From Catenovulum agarivorans YM01 (GTDB lineage: Bacteria; Pseudomonadota; Gammaproteobacteria; Enterobacterales; Alteromonadaceae), in the NCBI RefSeq assembly GCF_000281085.1, contig NZ_JH767540.1, positions 15,511-71,954 on the forward strand: a stretch of DNA of 56,444 bases, read 5' to 3'. The position numbers and the translations under genes were made by a program. The notes beneath the pieces are model-generated. The model was not told where the DNA came from. It saw only the letters and a list, made by a program, of their open reading frames with translations, and did no database searches. This document shows, one piece after another, positions 19,275-29,600 of the stretch (the stretch's first letter is position 1; every line of letters starts with the position of its first letter).

Positions 19275-19583
19275 TAATACCTTGAAATTTGTTAATAATA
19301 ATTCAAACTTGCAGAATTACTCAAGGATCGTTCAATGACTCATAAAATAATTAATTTCAAAAACTTAGAGTATTTAAAATTAAAGTCAATCTCAGCTCCC
19401 AACTATATGTACTAGAATCTTCATTCATCTAAAAACGAATTGACCCATTACGCAAACGAACATCGAAACAAAAGCAACTAGCTTTACAGGATTTTTACAC
19501 TTAAGGGGATTAAAGTTGCTGAGTGAATAGCATATAGTGGCAGGCAAACATCTTGATTTTATTTGTCTATTTAGGCCCTTGTT
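19275..19583. other. AT-rich intergenic region before the RND operon
   Basis: 309 bases with many poly-A/T stretches. It must contain the divergent promoters of the DUF4272 gene and the RND operon. No ORF, dyad operator or RNA gene is supportable. It marks the right edge of the hipBA-Imm26-DUF4272 island. Confidence 0.5.
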
Positions 19584-20666
19584 ATGTCTATTTTAAAGTC
19601 TAAACTCATCCACCCTTTCTGTTGGTTATCTTGCCTAGTTTTGTTGTTATCTGCCTGCCAATCAGAAGAAACACCAGCAGCTAAAAGCAAAAGTATTAAC
19701 GCTGAACCTGTGTTAACTCAAGCGGTTAGGTGGCAGCAGCAATCGGTCGACATAACCGCAGTTGGCACCTCAAGGGCATTAAAATCAGTTGTTTTGTATC
19801 CAAGAATTAGCGGCATTATCGACTCGATTAATGTGCAAGCTGGCAGCAAAGTAACGGCGGGTAAAACCTTAGTACAGTTAGACTCTAGCGAACAGAGTTT
19901 ATTGCTAAAACAAGCACAAATCACCTTAGATGATGCAAAACGAACTTACGATAGATATCACTCAGCCATTAGCAGTGGTGGTGTTACTCAATCTATTTTA
20001 GATGAAGCAAATACCGAGCTTGCCAGCGCACAAGTTGCGCAAAACCGCGCTAAAGTTTTATTGGATTATCATCAAATAAAAGCCCCTTTTACCGGCCATG
20101 TAGGCATTACTCAGCTAGACCCCGGCGCATATATAGATACACAAACACCTATTGTCAGCTTAGACGATAGAAGTGCATTGCTAATAATGTTTGAGGTCGC
20201 CGAAGCTTATTATCCACAGATAGCCGTCGGACAAAAAATTGCTGTAGCGCCTTGGCAAAATGCCAGCCAAATTGAACAAGCAAATGTAGTGGATATTGAT
20301 AGCCGCGTAGACCCACAAAGCCGCACCTTTACTGTTCAAGCTAAGTTAGACAACCCGCTAGACAAATACCGCCCGGGCATGAGTTTTAAAGTTATGCTGA
20401 GTTTAATTGGTGGTGAATATCCACTGGTGCCAGAAACTGCTTTGCAATGGGGTGGAGATGGCGCTTACGTTTGGCAAATTGTTGATGAACACGCCACACG
20501 TTTGCCTGTTGTGGTAGTACAAAGGCTTAAGGGTGAAATTTTAGTTGAAGGTGAATTACCTAGCGGCAGCATAGTGGTTAAAGAAGGCATTCAACGTATG
20601 CGTGAAGGTAAAAAAATTACCGATGTAACCGCGCAAGTTCAACAAAGGTTATTAGGCAATGAGTGA
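19584..20666 (+). CDS. RND efflux periplasmic adaptor lipoprotein
   Basis: 360 residues. Signal sequence with lipobox LLSAC (Cys near residue 25), so a lipid-anchored HlyD/AcrA-type membrane fusion protein. The biotinyl-lipoyl-like segment SGIIDSINVQAGSKVTAGKTLVQLD is at about 72-96, a helical hairpin at about 100-145, the second lipoyl half with IKAPFTGHVG at about 157-166, then beta-barrel and membrane-proximal domains. It links an inner-membrane RND pump to an outer-membrane channel. The downstream pump gene overlaps by 8 bases. No TolC-like gene or regulator is adjacent, so the outer-membrane partner must be encoded elsewhere. Confidence 0.9.
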   Translation: MSILKSKLIHPFCWLSCLVLLLSACQSEETPAAKSKSINAEPVLTQAVRWQQQSVDITAVGTSRALKSVVLYPRISGIIDSINVQAGSKVTAGKTLVQLDSSEQSLLLKQAQITLDDAKRTYDRYHSAISSGGVTQSILDEANTELASAQVAQNRAKVLLDYHQIKAPFTGHVGITQLDPGAYIDTQTPIVSLDDRSALLIMFEVAEAYYPQIAVGQKIAVAPWQNASQIEQANVVDIDSRVDPQSRTFTVQAKLDNPLDKYRPGMSFKVMLSLIGGEYPLVPETALQWGGDGAYVWQIVDEHATRLPVVVVQRLKGEILVEGELPSGSIVVKEGIQRMREGKKITDVTAQVQQRLLGNE

Positions 20667-23600
20667 ATTTATTAAAGACGATTTAGCCTCGTTAAGCGTT
20701 CGCCGCCCTTTTCTAATTTTAGTTATTAACTTATTAATTGCGCTGGCAGGTTTAGCCGCACTCTCGTATGTGGAAGTACGTGAATTACCGGATGTCGACC
20801 GCCCAATTGTTTCGGTGCGCGGTGTTTTGCCCGGTGCTACACCTGAAACTATGGATGCCGAAGTCACCGCTATTATTGAAGGTGCGATGGCGCGAGTGTC
20901 GGGCATCAAAAATATTCGCTCATCTAGTGAAGAAAATAACTTTCGCATTCACGCAGAATTCACTTCAGAAACCGATTTAATGACTGCAGCATCAGATGTA
21001 CGTGAGGCAGTTAACCAAGTTCAGCGCGAATTACCCGACAATGTTGAGCGCATCAGTGTAGTGAAAGCACAAGACGATGCGCGGCCTATTATCAATATCG
21101 CCATTACCAGCCAGCATTTAAAACAAGAAGAACTCACCCGCATTATTGAAAAAGACATAGTGCCAGAAATTATTGGCATAAATGGTGTTGCCGATGTGCC
21201 ATTATTTGGCGATAGAAAACGTGTATTGCATGTGGTATTGAACCCTTTGCGTTTAGCCAGTTTTGGATTAACGGTAAATGATTTAGCCGATGTATTGCGC
21301 GATGCACCACTAGATGTACCAACTGGAAGTTTTCGTGCGCAAGACCAAGAATTGTTAGTGCGCGCCAATGCAACCACAGTAACTGAAGAACAAGTTAAAA
21401 ATATCATCATCAAAGGCACTACGCGTATTGGTGATGTTGCACAAGTGTATTTTGGCCCTGAAGATGTCGACTCGCTGGTTTACTTAAATAAAAATCCTGT
21501 TATAGGTTTAGGGGTTATTCGTCAGGCTCATTCCAATACTATTGAAATATCCGACCGTGTAAACCAAGTAGTTGAACGGCTCAACAATAAGTTTGACGAT
21601 ATTGAACTGACCATTACCTCGGATAATGCAGTTTTTATTAAAAGTTCAGTCAGCGAAGTTCTAACCAGCTTAGCCTTAACTATAACTATAGTAGTCGCCT
21701 CTTTGTGGCTATTTTTAGGTAGTTTGCGTGCGACGCTGATCCCAAGTACCGCAATTCCATTAGCACTAATTGGCACTTTGGCGGGCATCTGGTTAATGGG
21801 CTTTTCTATTAATATCACAACTTTATTAGCCATTGTTTTAGCCACAGGTTTGGTGGTAGATGATGCGATAGTTGTATTAGAAAATATTCAACGTTTAAGT
21901 TTACAAGGGTTAAAACCTAGAGCCGCGGCAGTGTTAGGTACACGCCAAGTAATATTTGCAGTTATCGCAACCACAGCTGTGTTAGTCAGTGTATTTGTGC
22001 CGATTGCTTTGATTCCGGGCTCTGCCGGTAAAATGTTCCGTGAATTTGGTTTTGTTTTAGCTTGTGCGGTCATTATTTCGTCTTTTGTTGCTTTATCCAT
22101 AGTGCCTGCAATGGCGGCGCGTTTCCCATTGGTAAAAGCGAAAAAATCGGCGCAGCCAAATTTACTTGCGCGTTGTGGCCTAGCTTTGGCAGGTTTATAC
22201 GGGCGCTCAATTCACTTTGTATTAAATCACGCTATTTGGTTTTTCTTACTCGCGTTAGCTTCAGCCATTGCCGCTGGGTGGGTTTATCCAAAACTGGCTA
22301 ATGAGCTATTGCCAAGTGAAGACCGTGGCGTCTTGTATGTAGATGCAACCGGCCCTGATGGTGTGGGTTTAAATTATATCGCCCGCCAAGCAGAACAAAT
22401 TGAGGCCATAGCAGAGCCGTACATTCAGCAAGGCATAATTACCGATATGTTCACAACCGTGGGGCGTTACGATCCTAACCGTGCACAAGTGATGCTGCCG
22501 TTTGTACCCTGGGAACAAAGAACCGTTAGCCAACAAACGGTTATGGCGGAAATTACCCAACAAGTAAGTCAAATACCCGGCGCACGTGTACGTGTTGGCA
22601 GCCCAAATAGTTTAGCGATTCGTGGCAATGTGGGTGGCATTGAAGTGGCGTTATTAGGCAATGACTATAACGACATTTATGCGGCGTCTTTAGCTATGGC
22701 AGATGCAATTAATGAACAAAGTAGCCACATTAGCCAACCGGATATTTCTTATCGCCCTACCCAACCACAATTGTCGTTAGAAATAGACAGACGCCGCGCC
22801 GCTGATTTAGGGATATCGCTGAATGAAATTGCCAATACCTTACGCGCAGTAGTAGATGGCTGGGATTTGGTGGATTTAAGCATTGCCGATGAATCAATAC
22901 CAATTATGTTAGAAACTTCATCAACACGAGTTTCATCACCACAAGATTTAGCCAACTTGTATGTTTCAAGCGCTTCCGGTCGTCAGTTACCACTTTCAAG
23001 TGTTGTGACTATGAAAGAAAATAGTGTTGCTGCGGAATTAGATCGCCACGCGCAGCGCCGCGCTATCGAAATTAAAGCAAACGTTGCTGAAGGTTATCCA
23101 CTAGCTGATGCGATGCAAGAAATGCAGGATATTGCCAAACAAGTGTTACCTGACGATGTGCACATGATATTTTTAGGCGAAGCACAAACACTAGAAGAAA
23201 CCTCCAACGAAGTAGCCTTTACTTATGCAATTGCTTTGTTAGTGGTATTTTTGGTGTTGTGTGCGCAGTTTGAAGGTATCGCCAGCGCTATAAATGTAAT
23301 GACTGTAGTACCTTTTGGTTTAGCCGCAGCAATCTACGCTTTATGGTTAACCGATACCAGTGTGAATATTTATTCGCAAATTGGTTTAGTAATGTTGATT
23401 GGTTTAATGGCCAAAAATGGCATTTTGATTGTAGAGTTTGCCGACCAATTACGCGATAAAGGTTTAGATATACGCCAAGCGATTGAACAAGCCGCCAATG
23501 TGCGTTTACGACCCATTGCCCTGACTATGGTTTCAACCATACTGGGTGGTTTACCGCTTATTTTAAGCGCGGGTGCAGGTGCAGAAGCGCGTAGCGCCAT

Positions 23601-23757
23601 TGGTTGGGTAATGTTTGGTGGTTTAGGTTTAGCTGCGTTATTTACTTTGTATTTAACGCCTGTTGTGTATTTAGCCACAGCTAAATTCCACAAACCAAGA
23701 GGCCATGAACAAGCGGCGTTGGAACAAGAGTTACAACAAGTTGAGCAAGTGCATTAA
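20659..23757 (+). CDS. RND multidrug efflux pump (AcrB/MexF-like)
   Basis: 1032 residues, normal for hydrophobe/amphiphile RND pumps. N-terminal cytoplasmic segment and TM1 (about 17-37), then PDVDRPIVSVRGVLPGATPETMD and the porter domain. The proton-relay aspartate pair lies in TM4 (GLVVDDAIVVLENI, about 400), and the second half shows LIGLMAKNGILIVEFADQLR with the TM10 lysine. Twelve membrane helices in the usual 1+5, 1+5 arrangement. Substrates cannot be inferred. It shares an operon with the lipoprotein adaptor. An imperfect hairpin follows about 30 bases after the stop. Confidence 0.93.
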   Translation: MSEFIKDDLASLSVRRPFLILVINLLIALAGLAALSYVEVRELPDVDRPIVSVRGVLPGATPETMDAEVTAIIEGAMARVSGIKNIRSSSEENNFRIHAEFTSETDLMTAASDVREAVNQVQRELPDNVERISVVKAQDDARPIINIAITSQHLKQEELTRIIEKDIVPEIIGINGVADVPLFGDRKRVLHVVLNPLRLASFGLTVNDLADVLRDAPLDVPTGSFRAQDQELLVRANATTVTEEQVKNIIIKGTTRIGDVAQVYFGPEDVDSLVYLNKNPVIGLGVIRQAHSNTIEISDRVNQVVERLNNKFDDIELTITSDNAVFIKSSVSEVLTSLALTITIVVASLWLFLGSLRATLIPSTAIPLALIGTLAGIWLMGFSINITTLLAIVLATGLVVDDAIVVLENIQRLSLQGLKPRAAAVLGTRQVIFAVIATTAVLVSVFVPIALIPGSAGKMFREFGFVLACAVIISSFVALSIVPAMAARFPLVKAKKSAQPNLLARCGLALAGLYGRSIHFVLNHAIWFFLLALASAIAAGWVYPKLANELLPSEDRGVLYVDATGPDGVGLNYIARQAEQIEAIAEPYIQQGIITDMFTTVGRYDPNRAQVMLPFVPWEQRTVSQQTVMAEITQQVSQIPGARVRVGSPNSLAIRGNVGGIEVALLGNDYNDIYAASLAMADAINEQSSHISQPDISYRPTQPQLSLEIDRRRAADLGISLNEIANTLRAVVDGWDLVDLSIADESIPIMLETSSTRVSSPQDLANLYVSSASGRQLPLSSVVTMKENSVAAELDRHAQRRAIEIKANVAEGYPLADAMQEMQDIAKQVLPDDVHMIFLGEAQTLEETSNEVAFTYAIALLVVFLVLCAQFEGIASAINVMTVVPFGLAAAIYALWLTDTSVNIYSQIGLVMLIGLMAKNGILIVEFADQLRDKGLDIRQAIEQAANVRLRPIALTMVSTILGGLPLILSAGAGAEARSAIGWVMFGGLGLAALFTLYLTPVVYLATAKFHKPRGHEQAALEQELQQVEQVH

Positions 23758-23784
23758 GAGGTCAACTTACCGTGTTTTGTAGAA

Positions 23785-23806
23785 TAGGGTAGCAAAGGCT
23801 ACCCTA
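23785..23806. terminator. Shared hairpin between the RND operon and a convergent lipoprotein gene
   Basis: TAGGGTAGC (23785-23793), AAAG loop, GCTACCCTA (23798-23806). Nine perfect base pairs but only short A/T tails, and its right arm reaches the stop codon of the convergent gene. It probably limits read-through in both directions. Confidence 0.6.
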
Positions 23807-24274
23807 CAAACAATTAGAACTCTCAGGGCACAGATAAACAGAGTAAAGCACCCCATTATCTGCTCCGCATCCGGTGTTTAATTTAAACTCAATATTCTTA
23901 GTGACAAACGAATCATAGCCTTCTGCTGTCACTTCCAAATTAATTAAGAATTCGGATGCGTTGAGAGACAAAGTTGTGTAGTAAGCACCTGTCAGTGAAT
24001 TTGAAAGACCATCATCTTCTGGAATAAACTGCGCATATTCCGCCACGCTGTCCGTTTCATTCTCAGAGATGACCAAGACCGTCGCATTTTCGATGATAAT
24101 CGACTCATCTAACGAATCGTAAACAAAAACGTTAATCCCTGGAGCGAAAAAACCAGTACAGGTTTCAATAGGATCTTCTTCCGTTAAGCCAACCTCACTA
24201 TCAGATTGACACCCAACAAGGTTTATAAGTAGCCAAATTGGAACGAATAAAAAAAGTGATTTGAGTTTAGCCAA
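23804..24274 (-). CDS. Lipoprotein with carboxypeptidase-regulatory-like beta-sandwich
   Basis: 156 residues. TTG start at 24272-24274 supported by AAGGA 6 bases upstream; no ATG precedes the signal peptide. Lipobox LVGC gives a lipidated Cys near residue 22, after which the chain is acidic. Residues 45-135 look like a single beta-sandwich: INVFVYD, ATVLVIS, GAYYTTLSLN, NLEVTAEGYDSFVTKNIEFKL, the last resembling the GY-a/s-v-f pattern of CarboxypepD_reg-like domains. Six cysteines, four of them in the final third, could form disulphides. Function unknown. The following minus-strand genes are spaced by over 100 bases, so an operon is uncertain. Confidence 0.65.
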   Translation of the reverse strand: MAKLKSLFLFVPIWLLINLVGCQSDSEVGLTEEDPIETCTGFFAPGINVFVYDSLDESIIIENATVLVISENETDSVAEYAQFIPEDDGLSNSLTGAYYTTLSLNASEFLINLEVTAEGYDSFVTKNIEFKLNTGCGADNGVLYSVYLCPESSNCL

Positions 24275-24391
24275 AAGAATTCCTTATTATTTTGAGCCTT
24301 TGTTATAGCTCAATAATATGATGGCCAATCACATTGTGGTATGTTCATTTTGTAATTGATTGTTATCAAGAATTTTCAACTTAACAAAAAA

Positions 24392-24760
24392 TCATTTCCT
24401 AAACTTAGCTTCACAGTACTCTTTTGCATACACTAAATACTGAGGCTTTTTCCTCGCATGCGCCAACGTTACAACACAGTACAACCTCCCTTCAAATAGA
24501 AGAAGATCAGATATACTGCGAGCACGCACTAACTTACCAGAAGGTAGCTCAAATTCACCAAAACGAGCTCGGGCCTTTCCGTACGTATAATTTCCTTTGA
24601 ACACCAGCGTGTTTCGCTCAACTTCATAAAACACATCACTTTTGTGTTCAAATTGAAGCAACCAATAAATCACGCTGGAAATAAGTAAAACGCAAGCCGA
24701 AAACATCAGCCAGTATTTAATTAAGACTTTGCGTTTAATACGGACTCGATAATTGGTCAT
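24392..24760 (-). CDS. Membrane-anchored hypothetical protein
   Basis: 122 residues. A basic N-terminus (RVRIKRKVLIK) precedes one membrane helix (about 16-36), giving an inside-to-outside anchor. The rest (about 40-122) is a small beta-rich domain with two cysteines (LYCVVTL and KEYCEAKF) that could pair. I recognise no family. It lies 15 bases downstream of the DUF5329 gene on the same strand, so the two are probably cotranscribed. Confidence 0.55.
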   Translation of the reverse strand: MTNYRVRIKRKVLIKYWLMFSACVLLISSVIYWLLQFEHKSDVFYEVERNTLVFKGNYTYGKARARFGEFELPSGKLVRARSISDLLLFEGRLYCVVTLAHARKKPQYLVYAKEYCEAKFRK

Positions 24761-24775
24761 AAAAATAAACTTAGC

Positions 24776-25117
24776 CTATTCTTTCCTATACTTAGCTAAC
24801 TCTGCCAATAACCAATATTTACTTTTAATCGGCGTTTGTTCAGGACAATGAATCAAATAATACTTACCGGACATTTTGCTTTTAGTGGCTGAGTATTTAA
24901 TAAAATCTTCGGTGCTTTCAATATCATCAATAAAGTAGTCATATTTCTTTTTGATATGAGCAACGGCCTCTTCGCCTTTGTGCATAGTGCCGTTACGTTC
25001 GTACTGACAATTGGTATTCGCAACATAATTTAATAGGTGATCGATTTCAGCCTGCATATCAGCAAAGGCATTGCCTGTGGTAACTAAACCAATCAGTAAT
25101 ATTAAGCGTTTTTTCAT
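24776..25117 (-). CDS. DUF5329 periplasmic protein
   Basis: 113 residues with a cleavable signal peptide (1-19, ending NAFA). The mature part shows the DUF5329 pattern: EIDHLLNYVANTNCQYERNG, EEAVAHIKKKY, STEDFIKYSATKSKMSGK and YLIHCPEQ, with two conserved cysteines likely bridged. The function of this family is unknown; it occurs in many proteobacteria as a short secreted protein. It lies 24 bases downstream of the GNAT gene end and 15 upstream of the membrane-anchored gene. Confidence 0.75.
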   Translation of the reverse strand: MKKRLILLIGLVTTGNAFADMQAEIDHLLNYVANTNCQYERNGTMHKGEEAVAHIKKKYDYFIDDIESTEDFIKYSATKSKMSGKYYLIHCPEQTPIKSKYWLLAELAKYRKE

Positions 25118-25141
25118 TCAGCTAAAGTCCGTATTTTGTTA

Positions 25142-25582
25142 TTAAGTATTGTATGCATAAAAATGCCAAGTGCTTTTGCTTGCGGCTAATTTATCATAAA
25201 GCTTTTGTGCTTGGGTATTATCCGGCGCAGTCACCCATTGTAGCCTTGCGGCCCCAGCTTGTTTTGCATATTCACGGCAGTGTTCAATAAGCTGTTTGGC
25301 AATGCCTCTGCCACGATACTCTGGATCAGTATATAAATCGTTTAGTACAGCTACTTTGGCCGTTATGGTTGAAGTGAAAGAAAAATACACAGTCGCAAAC
25401 GCAACGGCTTTGTTGTCTACTCTATAAATAAATTGGCAACCTGCTGGGCTACCCTCACCGAATTGAGCAAAAAACTCAGCGTTATTTTTATCGGATATAT
25501 TCGCTACTTTATAAAAGTTTTGATAAGCACGAATAAGTGGTAATACTTCAATTAAGTTTTGCGGTGAAACTGATTCAATCAT
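25142..25582 (-). CDS. GNAT-family N-acetyltransferase
   Basis: 146 residues. GNAT core: beta strands AFATVYFSF and AKVAVLNDLYTDPEYRG, followed by the acetyl-CoA pyrophosphate-binding motif RGRGIAKQLI (motif A, about 93-102), then LQWVTAPDNTQAQKLYDKL (motif B, about 116-134). Substrate unknown; the closest flavour is of small-molecule or diamine acetyltransferases. Start is the ATG at 25580-25582. Confidence 0.85.
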   Translation of the reverse strand: MIESVSPQNLIEVLPLIRAYQNFYKVANISDKNNAEFFAQFGEGSPAGCQFIYRVDNKAVAFATVYFSFTSTITAKVAVLNDLYTDPEYRGRGIAKQLIEHCREYAKQAGAARLQWVTAPDNTQAQKLYDKLAASKSTWHFYAYNT

Positions 25583-25624
25583 TGCAGTCCTTTGTATTAT
25601 TTTTGAGAAAAATGTTTGGCGTAG

Positions 25625-26392
25625 TTAACAAGGCAACAGAGACAAACTAGAGCCAATAGCATTTAAAATGGCGTTTATTGTTTCCGTTGTCGCCCTAGCT
25701 CGATTGAAAACTATGTCTACAAGTAGCGAAAAAATTGCAGCCAAATAAAGCAAATACCCAAAGCCCATATAATCATTGTATAAAATGCTATAAAACCAAT
25801 CTTGACCAAAAATATAGATAGACGAAGCCACAATTGTTGCCACTAATAACAACACAGCCGGTAAAAATAGATGGGCAATAGCTTGTCGCCGAGTAAACGA
25901 TATTATTAACAGGATACTGAACATAGCCAAGTTGGATGTAAGAAAAATCCGTAAATCAAATTTTAAGTTAGCTACAATTTCTAGGTATTTGCCCTTAACA
26001 ATATCACCCAAAGTGTCTTGTGCTACGCGGATATTTTTGAGCCGGTCAAAATAGCTGGAGGTAATTGAATTTGCGAGCATCTTTTTACGTTCGCAGTCGT
26101 AGCCACACATTTTTGCTAACACATTTGCTATTTTTTCAGGAAGTTGTGCAGCAAGATCCCGCTCAATTTTCGCTGATTCAACACTCAGTTTTTCACCAAA
26201 TTTAACAGCCATCTTAGCTGTTGCCGAAGATGTCACCTCCTTTTGTTGCTGTCGGAGTTCCAGCTCAATTTGATACTTTACAAATCCTCTAGCCGACTTT
26301 TCTATGTGTTTAGCAGAGCTAAAGGTCAATAACAGCAGCAAGCCAAATAAAATGATACCGCATAATCCGATTGATCTAAGAGTAATTTCCAT
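25625..26392 (-). CDS. Multi-pass membrane protein of unknown function
   Basis: 255 residues. TM1 at about 7-25, then a soluble region (28-140) with helical, charged segments and a CGYDCERKK cysteine pair, then three membrane helices (about 147-165, 172-195, 207-228). The C-terminal 25 residues are short and hydrophobic (AILNAIGSSLSLLPC). The soluble stretch probably lies outside, where the CxxxC-like pair could bridge. I do not recognise a family. Not obviously operonic: 42 bases separate it from the GNAT start, so it could lead that unit. Confidence 0.55.
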   Translation of the reverse strand: MEITLRSIGLCGIILFGLLLLLTFSSAKHIEKSARGFVKYQIELELRQQQKEVTSSATAKMAVKFGEKLSVESAKIERDLAAQLPEKIANVLAKMCGYDCERKKMLANSITSSYFDRLKNIRVAQDTLGDIVKGKYLEIVANLKFDLRIFLTSNLAMFSILLIISFTRRQAIAHLFLPAVLLLVATIVASSIYIFGQDWFYSILYNDYMGFGYLLYLAAIFSLLVDIVFNRARATTETINAILNAIGSSLSLLPC

Positions 26393-26480
26393 GATCGGCT
26401 TTATCCAAAGTTTAAATGCCGAAACTACACTGACATTGATTAAAAATCAAATATCAATTGATACTTAATCTATTGTAATT

Positions 26481-26511
26481 AAAACAAAAACAGCGCCGAT
26501 GGCGCTGTTTT
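26481..26511 (-). terminator. Terminator of katG
   Basis: AAAACAGCGCC / GGCGCTGTTTT with a 3-base loop (26487-26511) and, on the minus strand, a T-rich tail (TTTTGTTTT). It lies about 30 bases downstream of the katG stop. Confidence 0.92.
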
Positions 26512-26539
26512 AACTCGAACGTTTCAAAGAAATATTTGA

Positions 26540-28735
<2,196 letters not shown>

Positions 28736-28786
28736 TTAAAGTGGCACTGTGCATGCCAAAAGCTTACGTATAGTTATAGTTTAGAG

Positions 28787-28807
28787 ATCAATTTGTTGCC
28801 AATTGAT
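28787..28807 (-). promoter_or_regulatory. Inverted repeat upstream of katG
   Basis: ATCAATT (28787-28793) / AATTGAT (28801-28807) with a 7-base spacer, 76-96 bases before the katG start. It could bind a regulator such as OxyR or a LysR-type protein, but it does not match the OxyR consensus. Confidence 0.3.
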
Positions 28808-28926
28808 TAACTAGGTTGGGTTAATCGGAAATTTGAAAGGTCTCGCTTTCGATGTTTGTATGGTAGTCGGCAAGCATCTTGACCAATATACCGAAAGCGC
28901 TGCTCGTCCGGTGCGCTATTGTCGGC

Positions 28927-29030
28927 CTGAGGATGGGTTGTCCAAACCAGAAACGCTGTAAACACGTCCTTGTGCGCTCCGGCTTTTCATCCATGAAAAG
29001 CAGGTTCTGTTTTGGACAACCCACCCTCAG
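28927..29030. repeat. Long imperfect inverted repeat with internal hairpin
   Basis: Left arm 28927-28952 and right arm 29005-29030 are 26 bases each and complementary at 24 positions. The 52-base loop contains a second perfect hairpin, CTTTTCAT (28983-28990) / ATGAAAAG (28993-29000). No transposase or supported ORF is present. The size fits a mobile palindromic intergenic element (MITE or REP-like) or a structured RNA; single-copy or multi-copy status is not visible here. Confidence 0.7.
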
Positions 29031-29160
29031 TCCTCGCCAACGGAATTGCTGTGCAAACTTTGTCCTAAAAGCCGCAATAAAAATGTCGGATTGGGTGTTT
29101 GGAAGTTGATTCATTGTCTCCAACTTTCAAGCTGCTTTGCGCAAGCTCCGCACAAGCAGC

Positions 29161-29514
29161 AATACAAGTGTTGAAGAAGGTGAATGGGCGTGCTCCGAAC
29201 AAAACTTCACAAGATAGGGACATCTTGCGCGAGCGAGCCAAGGACGGCCTTGAAGCGCTTTGTGAGGAATGCCCCATTTAACTTCGGTATTCTCTGGCAC
29301 AAACTCCAAGCGCCTTTTATGCAAATCAACCCCAAGCAACAATACAAGTGTTGAAGAAGGTGGATGGGTGTGCTCCGAACAAAACTTCACAAGATAGGGA
29401 CATCTTGTGCGAGCGAGCCACGGACGGCCTTGAAGCGCTTTTGTGAGGAATACCCCATTTACCTTCGGTATTCTCTGGCACAAACTCGAAGTGCTCTCAC
29501 ACAAATCATGAACC
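29161..29514. repeat. Tandem duplication with 180-bp period
   Basis: The unit starting AATACAAGTGTTGAAGAAGG at 29161 recurs at 29341, exactly 180 bases on. The copies stay aligned to about 29280/29460 with few substitutions and one inserted base (29441 region), and homology continues through TTCTCTGGCACAAACTC in both. Weaker similarity extends upstream (CAAGCAGC / CAAGCAAC), and 29074-29109 resembles 29519-29553, so parts of a larger unit flank the two copies. Short open frames on both strands (such as those with a LARSRKMSLSCEVL-like string) are shared by the copies but show no ribosome binding sites. I consider the region non-coding repetitive DNA. Confidence 0.8.
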
Positions 29515-29600
29515 AGCAGCGATCAAAATATCAGATTTTGTATTTGGAAGTTGGGGACAATATATAGAAGGAAATATGCCATCCTTGGCTAGAGATCATC

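Noticed and set aside
28760-28810. OxyR site upstream of katG
   Set aside because: ATAG-type quarter sites do not occur with the required 10-base phasing; only a generic dyad is reported.
28821-29123. Open frames of 60-125 codons on both strands in the katG-phytase gap
   Set aside because: No start signals, they follow the repeat units and the inverted repeat, and composition is Arg/Cys/Ser rich as in antisense or non-coding frames.
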